From NCBI GenBank assembly GCA_030666865.1, contig DAOUWZ010000008.1, positions 1 to 43,813 of the forward strand: 43,813 nucleotides of DNA, in the 5' to 3' direction. The position numbers and the translations under genes were made by a program. The stretch is from a bacterium (GTDB lineage: Bacteria; Patescibacteriota; Patescibacteriia; S139-126). The notes under the pieces were generated by a model. That model saw only the letters and a list, made by a program, of their open reading frames with translations, searched no databases and was not told the DNA's origin. Below, piece after piece: positions 32,962 through 40,449 of this stretch; the stretch's first letter is position 1, and each line of letters begins with the position of its first letter.

Positions 32962-33547
32962 TTAACATCTCTAAATTATTTTTACTACTATTAAAAAATA
33001 CTACCTGAGACTCAAAATTTTCCTGTAAAAAATCAAATAAAATATCATAATTCTCCTTAATTGTGCTTCTCCAATTATTGTCATCAATTATTATGCTTTC
33101 ACGAGCAAAATAACCTCTTTTACTAATCCTGTCATCCCATTCTCTATCATTAATTCGAAACATGACAACTTTACCTGATTTTGGCAAAAATTTGATATAT
33201 CTTTCAATCGTCTTTATATTTATTCTTTTATCAAAAATAGATAACAAATTTTGCCAATGACCCTGATCAATAATCACTCTTTCCTTCCCCGCTGCTTTGA
33301 TATATTTGGCATTACTTTGAAAATAACAATTCATCAGTTTATAATAAAAAATCTTCCATGACAATGAATATTTTACTATATAATAAAAAGTTATCATACA
33401 AAAAAATGGATTTTTTATAAAAAAAATCAAATTATAAAATAACAATTCCTTATTATTATCAACTATGATTATTTGATAGCCATAATCTTTTTGTAATTTT
33501 TTTGCCGTAGTCGTTTTACCGCTGGCTGGCAAACCAAAAAATTCCAT
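32954..33547 (-). CDS. Small P-loop kinase-like protein of unknown substrate
   Basis: The 197-residue protein begins MEFFGLPASGKTTTAKKL, with a Walker A GLPASGKT at 5-12 right at the N-terminus. A later VIIDQGHWQ (about residues 110-118) could be the Walker B or substrate motif of the thymidylate/shikimate-kinase group. A stretch near 45-75 is hydrophobic and aromatic, which is unusual. It overlaps the deacetylase gene by 8 bases and lies 3 bases after a methyltransferase. It may phosphorylate a sugar or lipid carrier, but no function can be named. Confidence 0.6.
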   Translation of the reverse strand: MEFFGLPASGKTTTAKKLQKDYGYQIIIVDNNKELLFYNLIFFIKNPFFCMITFYYIVKYSLSWKIFYYKLMNCYFQSNAKYIKAAGKERVIIDQGHWQNLLSIFDKRINIKTIERYIKFLPKSGKVVMFRINDREWDDRISKRGYFARESIIIDDNNWRSTIKENYDILFDFLQENFESQVVFFNSSKNNLEMLNE

Positions 33548-33550
33548 TTA

Positions 33551-34273
33551 TTATTTTCTAAATTTGATTAGATATGATTCTGAAAAAAACTTACTAACAA
33601 AATTCAATTCAAATTTTTCCAAAAATCTATATAATAATTTACTCAACCAAACCGAACTAAAAAAAGGAAAATTGACTGTTACCGGATATAATTTTATATC
33701 CTTAAAATTATTTTCTAATAATATTTTTTTCATTTCTTTTGGACTTATTTGACCCTTATGAATATCAGATATTTTCCTACCTAATATTTTATTTCTCAAA
33801 TTTTTAGGTGTTTTGGTAATAATTATTCCTATACCATCATCAGCTAATAATTTATATATTTTTTCAATAACTATTTTTTTATCTTTCATATACTCAATAG
33901 CCCGCGAGGAAAAAAATAAATCATATTTTTTATCCAAAAAAACTCCTGTAAAATCACCATCAATATATTCGTTAACAATCGAACCAAATCTATCCTTAGC
34001 AATTCCCAACATTTCCTTTGAAATATCAACCAAACTAAAATTTCCTTTATCATTTTTATCGATAAAAATTTTAGTCCATGTGCCAGGTCCTGGCCCAACT
34101 TCCAAATAATTAGAAAAAATAATATCTTTACTATGTTTTAAAATTGATCTTAATGTCATTTCATAGCCTGCTTTTTTCAATGGCGTTTCCAACCAACGTT
34201 TATATTCATACTCATATTTATATTTATTTTTTACAACATCGTTATAAAAATTTTTTATATCATTATGTTTCAT
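33551..34273 (-). CDS. Class I SAM-dependent methyltransferase
   Basis: The 240-residue protein has motif I YLEVGPGPGTWTKIFID near residue 53, SLVDISKEMLGIAKDRFG near 77, YDLFFSSRAIEYMKDKK near 116, and the LLADDGIGIIITKTPKNL post-motif near 143. The C-terminal end is hydrophobic (VNFPFFSSVWLSKLLYRF). It likely methylates a sugar of the glycan. Its start overlaps the upstream glycosyltransferase stop by 4 bases. Confidence 0.85.
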   Translation of the reverse strand: MKHNDIKNFYNDVVKNKYKYEYEYKRWLETPLKKAGYEMTLRSILKHSKDIIFSNYLEVGPGPGTWTKIFIDKNDKGNFSLVDISKEMLGIAKDRFGSIVNEYIDGDFTGVFLDKKYDLFFSSRAIEYMKDKKIVIEKIYKLLADDGIGIIITKTPKNLRNKILGRKISDIHKGQISPKEMKKILLENNFKDIKLYPVTVNFPFFSSVWLSKLLYRFLEKFELNFVSKFFSESYLIKFRK

Positions 34274-35283
34274 ATTTTGTTTATTGAATCAATAATTTTC
34301 TTTATCAAAGAATCTAAACTATGATTATTTATTATTTCCGCTCTAGAATTTTTATTAAAATCATTTAATAGAAGCAATGCTGTGCTTTCTACCTTAGAAA
34401 TATCAGATACAAAACATTCACTTGGAACTATATTTTCAAACGCTTCGTTGGTCGTAACTACTGGAATATTGCAAGCCATCGCTTCTAACACCGCTTTATC
34501 TAAACTTCCTGTCTTGCTTAAATTGATAAATAAATCAGCTTGTTGATAATACTGCAAAACATTTAAATGAGGCATTGATCCTTTTAATACAACTTTATCT
34601 TCTAATAAATTATCTCTTAAATATCCGTTAACCTTATTAAAATATTTTTTATCTTCCTTGTATATCGGACCGCCCACAATGATAAATTTCAATTCAGGAA
34701 TCTTTTTAATAAGATTTTGATATATTTTTATCATTTCTAAAATCTGCTTAGTGGCTGAAAATCTACCTACTGAAAGCAAAATCTTTCCTCTTGTATTTTT
34801 CTCTGCTGGTTTGAATATTTCTGTATTAATTCCATGACCCATTACATACAATTTTTTACTTGGCAATCTAAAACTTTTTTCTGAAGCAGTGAAGATTATA
34901 TGAACTAATTTTTCGGCTATTCGCAACTTCCAATCAACATTTTTATGGGTGTACCATAAACTAATCCTTTTTTTCCACATTCTCCATAATAATCCTCCTA
35001 ATATTACATACTCCGTATTCATATGAACAAAAACTCTATCGTAATTATTTTTCTCTTTTAAAATATTTCTGTAAAATCTATACAGATATTTTAATTTTGA
35101 CTTTCCTGATTCTTTACCCAATGAAACAACTTTAACATTTTCTGGTAACCTATAATCCCCTTTGTACAAACAAATCACGGTTATTTCTTCACAAAAATTA
35201 CTAAACATACTCAGCCATTCATGAAAAAAGCTAAGATTATCATCTTTAATATCTACAACTTGTGTGATTATCAATAATTTCAT
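34270..35283 (-). CDS. Family 4 (GT-B) glycosyltransferase
   Basis: The 337-residue protein starts MKLLIITQVVDIKDDNLSFF, typical of the acceptor domain. The donor domain has GKILLSVGRFSATKQILEMI near residue 165, the KLKFIIVGGP-like strand (here ELKFIIVGGP) near 194, and YQQADLFINLSKTGSLDKAVLEAMACNIPVVTT near 246-278 with the EX7E pattern. It likely adds a hexose to the glycan. It begins directly after the AbrB-like gene stop (adjacent bases 35283/35284), so that gene and this one form a tight unit. Confidence 0.88.
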   Translation of the reverse strand: MKLLIITQVVDIKDDNLSFFHEWLSMFSNFCEEITVICLYKGDYRLPENVKVVSLGKESGKSKLKYLYRFYRNILKEKNNYDRVFVHMNTEYVILGGLLWRMWKKRISLWYTHKNVDWKLRIAEKLVHIIFTASEKSFRLPSKKLYVMGHGINTEIFKPAEKNTRGKILLSVGRFSATKQILEMIKIYQNLIKKIPELKFIIVGGPIYKEDKKYFNKVNGYLRDNLLEDKVVLKGSMPHLNVLQYYQQADLFINLSKTGSLDKAVLEAMACNIPVVTTNEAFENIVPSECFVSDISKVESTALLLLNDFNKNSRAEIINNHSLDSLIKKIIDSINKI

Positions 35284-35487
35284 TTATTTTTTTCTGGGGT
35301 TTTTAGAGACTGGCCAATCTTTAATAATTATTCTTTTTCTTCTTCTGTCTAATTCAACGACCAATTTTTGTTTGCCCTTCCATTTTAATTCTCGAATAAA
35401 CTCAACTGGCAGGGTCAAGCGATAGCTACCGCGCATAGTTTTTAACAATTTACGAATGTTTCTTAATTGAATTTTTGTTCTAGCCAT
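35284..35487 (-). CDS. AbrB/SpoVT-like swapped-hairpin DNA-binding protein
   Basis: I take the ATG at 35487 as the start, giving 67 residues (MARTKIQLRNIRKLLKTMRG...). A GTG at 35529 would start inside a perfect palindrome. The segment GSYRLTLPVEFIRELKWKGK (residues about 20-39) then KLVVELDRRRKRIIIKDW resembles the AbrB fold, seen in transition-state regulators and in antitoxins. It is very basic. No toxin gene lies next to it: the following gene is a glycosyltransferase and the upstream gene a methyltransferase. A DNA-binding switch for the polysaccharide operon is the best guess. Confidence 0.65.
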   Translation of the reverse strand: MARTKIQLRNIRKLLKTMRGSYRLTLPVEFIRELKWKGKQKLVVELDRRRKRIIIKDWPVSKNPRKK

Positions 35488-35493
35488 ATTATT

Positions 35494-35529
35494 ATGATTT
35501 ATCGTGTGATTAATCGTACGATTAATCAC
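35494..35529. promoter_or_regulatory. Operator-like array of three 12-base half-sites
   Basis: Positions 35506-35529 are a perfect 24-base palindrome: GTGATTAATCGT joined to ACGATTAATCAC. Immediately after it on the minus strand is a third half, ACGATAAATCAT (35494-35505), differing at two positions. The array ends 6 bases before the ATG at 35487. Such tight sites next to a small DNA-binding gene suggest autoregulation. Confidence 0.7.
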
Positions 35530-35580
35530 TATAATTAAATGTAAATATTTTTATTTTAATAATATACGCTGTTTATCGTT

Positions 35581-35607
35581 CCTGTCTGTTTGCCGGCAGG
35601 TAAGCGG
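35581..35607. repeat. Fragment of the CCTGCC-type palindromic repeat
   Basis: It contains TTGCCGGCAGGTAAGCGG, matching the GCCGGCAGG centre and right half of the palindrome at 13262-13281. The left half is eroded (CCTGTCTGT). It lies between the AbrB-like gene and a methyltransferase gene. Confidence 0.55.
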
Positions 35608-35613
35608 ATGAAT

Positions 35614-36393
35614 TTATTTTTTGATTGCCCAAACTGTAACAGCTGGAAATAATAGTTCTCTTTGTTTTTGATCAATTTTGTATAAAAATTTTGATATATC
35701 ATATTCCCATTCAAGAATTTTTTTAGCTAAACTAACTTTTTCAGCAGTATCAGTATTAAATAATTTTAAAAATCTTTTGTGATTTGGCATTTGATGATAA
35801 GTAATTTTTTCAATCCTTGCTCCATTATTTTCCAAAATCTCACATACTTTTTTTTCTTCGAGATATCTTACAAATTTATTTTCGGGCAATATTCCTGGAA
35901 AATTATTTCCTAAATATACTTGAAATTTTTCTTTAACTGAACTTGGGTAAAGTGCATGCCCTAAATCATATCTATGAATAATATAACCCCCTTGTTTCAC
36001 GTGTTCTATACTGTTGATTAAAAATCTTTCTAATTGTTTAACATGTTCTAATACACTTAAAGAAATACAAATATCAAAATTTTTATAATCTTCAATTTTA
36101 TTATAAGCTAATTGATTAAAAATTTTTGCGTTTTTAAAATTTCTCAACAGATCAGTTGCTACTTTGGCGTTACTAGCACTAGGTTCAACACCGACATAGT
36201 ATAAATTAGGGAATCTTTCTAAGAGAGGAATAATGGCTTTTGATTGTCCACTCCCAAATTCTAAAATTTTTGTACTTTCTTTAATTAAAAATTGACTCAC
36301 TAATCTTTCCATAAAATAATCTTTTGGTTGTATTGTCATATTAGTTGTATTAATAATATACTCACGTGGGAAACTTATATTTATATTATACAC
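35614..36393 (-). CDS. Class I SAM-dependent methyltransferase
   Basis: The 259-residue protein has motif I ILEFGSGQSKAIIPLLERF near residue 42, YVGVEPSASNAKVATDLL near 65, and FDICISLSVLEHVKQLERFL near 105-124. The YIIHRYDLGHALYPSS segment near 137 is unusual and may be a substrate site. A start at Met19 (MTIQPKDYF) is possible and would suit the fold better. It follows the cysNC gene by 79 bases with a hairpin in between (36421-36437). Substrate is unknown; a sugar is likely given the locus. Confidence 0.8.
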   Translation of the reverse strand: MYNINISFPREYIINTTNMTIQPKDYFMERLVSQFLIKESTKILEFGSGQSKAIIPLLERFPNLYYVGVEPSASNAKVATDLLRNFKNAKIFNQLAYNKIEDYKNFDICISLSVLEHVKQLERFLINSIEHVKQGGYIIHRYDLGHALYPSSVKEKFQVYLGNNFPGILPENKFVRYLEEKKVCEILENNGARIEKITYHQMPNHKRFLKLFNTDTAEKVSLAKKILEWEYDISKFLYKIDQKQRELLFPAVTVWAIKK

Positions 36394-36420
36394 TATTTGT
36401 TATTCCTACGCGCAGGCAGA

Positions 36421-36437
36421 CGAGGCATTTAGCCTCG
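36421..36437. terminator. Hairpin between cysNC and the methyltransferase gene
   Basis: CGAGGC and GCCTCG pair perfectly around ATTTA. No T-run follows directly on the minus strand (AAATGCCTCGTCTGCCTGCG), so termination would be inefficient. It could instead be a repeat-type hairpin or a processing site between cistrons. Confidence 0.35.
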
Positions 36438-36472
36438 CCCTTTCTCCTGTTATTCATACCTGTATGGGAATA

Positions 36473-38293
36473 TCAAATAAATAATTTTAATTTATTCTTT
36501 ATAAATTTCGTCACTTTATCAACCGCTTCATCTACAGACAACTTGTCTGTTTTAACTTCTAAATCCGGAGTTTTTGGCTGCTCATAGACATTATCAATAC
36601 CAGTAAAATTAACAATTTCTCCTTGTCTGACTTTTTTATAAAGACCTTTCACATCCCGTTGTTCACAAACTGCCAAAGACGCATTAATATATATTTCATA
36701 AAAATTATCAAATTTATTTTTAAATTCTTCTCGTTTAAATTTGCAAGGAGATATTAAAGCAACAATCACTACTACACCGTGCTTACTCAACATATTTGCC
36801 AAGAATCCAGCTATTTCCATATTTTTTAACCTATCCTCTTTACTAAATCCTAAATGATTATTTAAATTCTGACGAATAACATCGCCATCCAAAATTTCAC
36901 AATCAATGCCTTTAGTTTGTAAATTATCAAAAACTTTGTTAGCGATAGTGCTTTTACCAGAGCCCGATAAACCAGTCAGCCATAAAATTGCCCCTTTTTT
37001 CTTTACTGAACTGGCAATATCTTCATTGGCATATTTTTTATCCTTAATAATTACACCAGCGGCTACGGTATTATTACTAATTTCATCAATTAGAATAAAA
37101 TTACCCAGATTTTTGTTTTGAATATAAGGATCAAATAATATTTCTTCGTTAGTATTAATAATAACTCTGCCAATTTCATTCAAATGCAAAGTCTTGGCTT
37201 TTTTTCTATGTAAATTATCAGTATTAATTCTATACCTCAAAACATCCAGTGAACAACGGATCTCTTTACTAGTGTGTTTCAAAATATAAGTCCTACTTAA
37301 ATCTAAAGGTCGTTTGTCTAACCAACAAAGACTAGCTTCAAAACGACTAGCTATACGTGGTAAATTATCTTGTCTAACTACTATATCACCCCGACTAATA
37401 TCAATATTATCCTGCAAAGAAAAAACTATGCTTTGCCCAGCTGAAGCTTCCTTGACTTGATTTAAACCGAGAATAATAGATTTAACTATACTTTTTTGTC
37501 GAGAAGGTAGAATCATTATTTCTTCCCCTTTTCTGAAAACCCCACTTTCTACTAAACCAGCATAATATCGATGATCTTGATCTGGTCTTAAAATTATCTG
37601 AACAGGTAAACGAAAATCAATTAGATTTCTCTCACTAACCACTTGAATATTTTCTAAATAATCCAATAAAATCCAGCCTTTATACCACGGCATCTTGCCG
37701 GTACTTTTGGTAACCATTTCTCCTTTTAAAGCTGAAATAGGTATAAAAGTTAAGTTGGAAATATTAAGTTTTATAGAAAATTCTACAAAATCTCTTTTTA
37801 TTTTATCATAAACAGCTTGGCTATAATCAACCAAATCCATCTTATTTATCACAATCGCTACATGCTGAAGACCTAAAAGACTGGCAATAAATAAATGCCG
37901 TTTTGACTGTCTTAGAAGCCCCTTTCTAGCATCTACCAATATCAAAGCTACTTGAGCGTTAGAAGCTCCGGTTACCATGTTTCTGGTATATTGTTCATGT
38001 CCAGGAACATCAGCAATAATATATTTTCTCTTATCAGTAGAAAAATAGCGATAAGCAACATCAATCGTAATTCCTTGTTCCTGTTCAGCGCTTAAGCCAT
38101 CTAACAGAAAAGCAAAATCTAAATCTTCTCCCCCATTTTTCTTTCTTATCTTTTCTAAAAGTTCTAACTGATCACTGTAAATAGCATTACATTCGTAAAG
38201 CAAACGACCAATTAAGGTTGACTTACCGTCATCAACACTGCCAGCCGTAGTTAAACGCACTAATTCTTTATTTTTCATCTTATTTTCTTCCAT
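36473..38293 (-). CDS. cysNC: CysN-CysC fusion: sulfate adenylyltransferase GTPase subunit and adenylylsulfate kinase
   Basis: The 606-residue protein has two enzymes. The N-terminal half is the CysN GTPase, with G1 GSVDDGKST (18-26), DVPGHEQYTRN (G3) near 94 and NKMDLV (G4) near 149. EF-Tu-like beta-barrels follow to about 430. The C-terminal APS kinase (about 432-606) has Walker A GLSGSGKS (441-448), ILDGDVIRQ near 470, RDVKGLYKK near 546 and FTGIDNVYEQP near 563. With CysD it turns sulfate, ATP and GTP into APS and then PAPS. Its ATG overlaps the CysD stop by one base (TAATG). It matches bifunctional NodQ-type enzymes, which often serve sulfated glycans. Confidence 0.95.
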   Translation of the reverse strand: MEENKMKNKELVRLTTAGSVDDGKSTLIGRLLYECNAIYSDQLELLEKIRKKNGGEDLDFAFLLDGLSAEQEQGITIDVAYRYFSTDKRKYIIADVPGHEQYTRNMVTGASNAQVALILVDARKGLLRQSKRHLFIASLLGLQHVAIVINKMDLVDYSQAVYDKIKRDFVEFSIKLNISNLTFIPISALKGEMVTKSTGKMPWYKGWILLDYLENIQVVSERNLIDFRLPVQIILRPDQDHRYYAGLVESGVFRKGEEIMILPSRQKSIVKSIILGLNQVKEASAGQSIVFSLQDNIDISRGDIVVRQDNLPRIASRFEASLCWLDKRPLDLSRTYILKHTSKEIRCSLDVLRYRINTDNLHRKKAKTLHLNEIGRVIINTNEEILFDPYIQNKNLGNFILIDEISNNTVAAGVIIKDKKYANEDIASSVKKKGAILWLTGLSGSGKSTIANKVFDNLQTKGIDCEILDGDVIRQNLNNHLGFSKEDRLKNMEIAGFLANMLSKHGVVVIVALISPCKFKREEFKNKFDNFYEIYINASLAVCEQRDVKGLYKKVRQGEIVNFTGIDNVYEQPKTPDLEVKTDKLSVDEAVDKVTKFIKNKLKLFI

Positions 38294-39198
38294 TAAAAAT
38301 AGCCTTCCCGTTTTTTATCTTCCATTGCAGAAAGTGAATTATTATCAATAACTCTATTTTGCCTTTCTGATATTTTTTCTTTTTCTAATTCCTTAATAAT
38401 ACTGTCCAAATCTTTGGCTGAGGAAAAAATTGCTCCAGTAGACGGCGCACAACCTAAAGTCCTAAACCGCGCCATTCTAGAAAACACCTTTTCTCCTTTC
38501 TGAGGCTGAACATGATCTCCAACTTGCAAATAAACGCCATTACGCTCAATCAAATCCATTTGTTGCGCAAAATAAAGCGGAACCATTTCTATTTTTTCTC
38601 TCTTAATATATTGCCAAATATCCATTTCTATCCAATTGGAAAGAGGGAAAACACGCACACCCTCTCCTTTTTTTATTCTAGTATTGTATGTATGCCACAA
38701 TTCTGGTCTTTGATTTTTAGGATCCCAGATACCCTCTTGATTACGATAAGAAAAAAATCTTTCTTTGGCCCTAGACTTCTCTTCATCACGCCTAGCACCG
38801 CCAATAGCGACATCAAACTCATGCTTTCTTAAAATTTCCAATAGGGGCTTAGTCTTTTTATAATATATATATTCCTCACTTCCGGCATCTTCTGATCTAA
38901 AGGACATAGCTTGAGACTCAGTATTTTGATGAACAATTAATTCAACACCAATCTTCTTAGTATAATAATCTCTAAATTCTATCATCTCTTTAAACTTATA
39001 ACCGGTATCAATATGCAAAAACGGAAAAGGAATCTTACCGGGATAAAAAGCCTTATAAGCTAAATGTAGCAATACCGAAGAATCTTTACCAATAGAATAA
39101 AGCATTACTGGATTATTAAATTCAGCAGCCACTTCTCTTAAAATATGGATACTTTCGGACTCCAAAAAATCTAAATACTCTATATTATAATCACTCAT
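38293..39198 (-). CDS. cysD: Sulfate adenylyltransferase catalytic subunit CysD
   Basis: The 301-residue PP-loop enzyme forms APS from sulfate and ATP. It has the pyrophosphate loop SIGKDSS (35-41), LHIDTGYKFKEMIEFRD near 72-88, GGARRDEEKSRAKER near 138-152, and RVFPLSNWIEMDIW near 198. The terminus REGYF is also CysD-like. The gene is one base from the CysNC start and 4 bases after a glycosyltransferase stop, so it is embedded in the polysaccharide operon. No sulfite or PAPS reductase gene is in the window, so the product is probably used for sulfation rather than for cysteine. Confidence 0.96.
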   Translation of the reverse strand: MSDYNIEYLDFLESESIHILREVAAEFNNPVMLYSIGKDSSVLLHLAYKAFYPGKIPFPFLHIDTGYKFKEMIEFRDYYTKKIGVELIVHQNTESQAMSFRSEDAGSEEYIYYKKTKPLLEILRKHEFDVAIGGARRDEEKSRAKERFFSYRNQEGIWDPKNQRPELWHTYNTRIKKGEGVRVFPLSNWIEMDIWQYIKREKIEMVPLYFAQQMDLIERNGVYLQVGDHVQPQKGEKVFSRMARFRTLGCAPSTGAIFSSAKDLDSIIKELEKEKISERQNRVIDNNSLSAMEDKKREGYF

Positions 39199-39202
39199 TT
39201 TA

Positions 39203-40315
39203 TTATTTTATATACTTAACAAACTTTTTTGCTTTATCCCACGATAGCTTATACTTATCAAGTGTTTCTTGTCTGGTTAAAATATTTTTTATTTCTTCAC
39301 TAGCACCTTGAATTAACCTTTTCCTTAACATTTTATTATTTATAAACTCTTTCATAGCTTGAATAAATCTGTCTTCATCTCCCACCGGAACCACCAATCC
39401 ATTAATATTATTTATCACCACTTCACCAGCTAAGCCAACATTAGTCATAATTACTGGGGTGCCACAAGCTAATGACTCAACCGCTGTCATTCCCCAACCC
39501 TCAGCCTTGGAACTGATTAACAGAGCATCAGCGCCCTTGTAATAACTCGCTAAATTATCTTGCCAGCCAACAAATTTCACATTATCAGTAATGTTTAATT
39601 TTTCCGATAATTTTACTAAATCATTTTTCAATTCTCCGTCACCCACTATTATCAACTTTATTTTTTTATCAATATTATCTTCTTTTATTTTAGCCATGGC
39701 TTTGAGCTGTAATTCAACATTTTTTACTGGCGCCAACCTTTGCGCAGAAACAAAAATAAAATCAGCATCATATTTTTTATGCAAATCAAAATCTACTTCC
39801 TTGTTTTGCAGAGACTGGCAATCAACATAAATCGGCACTTGAGTAATCTTTAGAGGATCTACCTTAAATTTCTTCACCAATAAATCTACCAAGCGCATAC
39901 TCACTACTCGAACACTATCAGCTCGTTTGACCACATATCTGGCTATTCCTTTTCTTACAAAATTATATTTTTCAAAACCATGTATTTGAATTTCCAAGCC
40001 AAGATTATATTTTCTTGCCAATTTCACTCCAAGCAGTCCTAAAAAATAAATATCTTGGATGCTAATTACATCAACTTCTTTTTCCTGCAACAACTTTTCG
40101 GCTTTTTCTTTTATTTTTTTTAATTTACTGATTTTATTATTACCGCTGACTCCATAAGCAAATATATTTTCGCCTAATTCTACTTGTTTATCATTTTCTG
40201 CTGGCACTATAACTGTATAACTATTTACCAGGTCGCCATAAACCTTAACCCGCTTGGCTAAAGACGAATCTGGATTTAATATTGATTGATCTAGACCTAA
40301 ACTTAAAATATTCAT
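39203..40315 (-). CDS. Family 4 (GT-B) glycosyltransferase
   Basis: The 370-residue protein starts MNILSLGLDQSILNPDSSLA. The donor domain has FVSAQRLAPVKNVELQLKAM near residue 193, KLIIVGDGELKNDLVKLSE near 223, and LLISSKAEGWGMTAVESLACGTPVI near 272-296 with the EX7E motif. It ends ILTRQETLDKYKLSWDKA. It likely adds a sugar in the glycan. It sits between CysD (4-base gap downstream) and another GT4 gene, with a 26-base inverted repeat in the gap upstream. Confidence 0.9.
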   Translation of the reverse strand: MNILSLGLDQSILNPDSSLAKRVKVYGDLVNSYTVIVPAENDKQVELGENIFAYGVSGNNKISKLKKIKEKAEKLLQEKEVDVISIQDIYFLGLLGVKLARKYNLGLEIQIHGFEKYNFVRKGIARYVVKRADSVRVVSMRLVDLLVKKFKVDPLKITQVPIYVDCQSLQNKEVDFDLHKKYDADFIFVSAQRLAPVKNVELQLKAMAKIKEDNIDKKIKLIIVGDGELKNDLVKLSEKLNITDNVKFVGWQDNLASYYKGADALLISSKAEGWGMTAVESLACGTPVIMTNVGLAGEVVINNINGLVVPVGDEDRFIQAMKEFINNKMLRKRLIQGASEEIKNILTRQETLDKYKLSWDKAKKFVKYIK

Positions 40316-40325
40316 ATTTTTATTG

Positions 40326-40449
40326 TTTTACCCTGTTAAATAATTTTAAATTTTTAGTATAACCCACATAATTCTTATTGTCCTTAGAACTTCGGAGTAC
40401 ATATACATAATACATTCAATTTGATTTAAAATTATTTAACAGGGTAAAA
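40326..40449. repeat. Perfect 26-base inverted repeat around a 72-base spacer
   Basis: The arms are 40326-40351 (starting TTTTACCCTGTTAAATAATT) and 40424-40449 (the exact reverse complement, ending AACAGGGTAAAA). The right arm lies inside the 3' end of the glycosyltransferase gene at 40416-41549; the left arm is in the gap before the next gene. No target duplication is seen and no gene lies inside. Confidence 0.8.

Noticed and set aside
35284-35529. Toxin-antitoxin pair with the AbrB-like protein as antitoxin
   Set aside because: The neighbours are a glycosyltransferase and a methyltransferase; no small toxin frame lies on either side.
36473-38293. UGA recoding as in Gracilibacteria or Absconditabacteria
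   Set aside because: Genes such as cysNC end properly at TGA next to family-typical C-termini, and conserved glycines are encoded by GGN codons.
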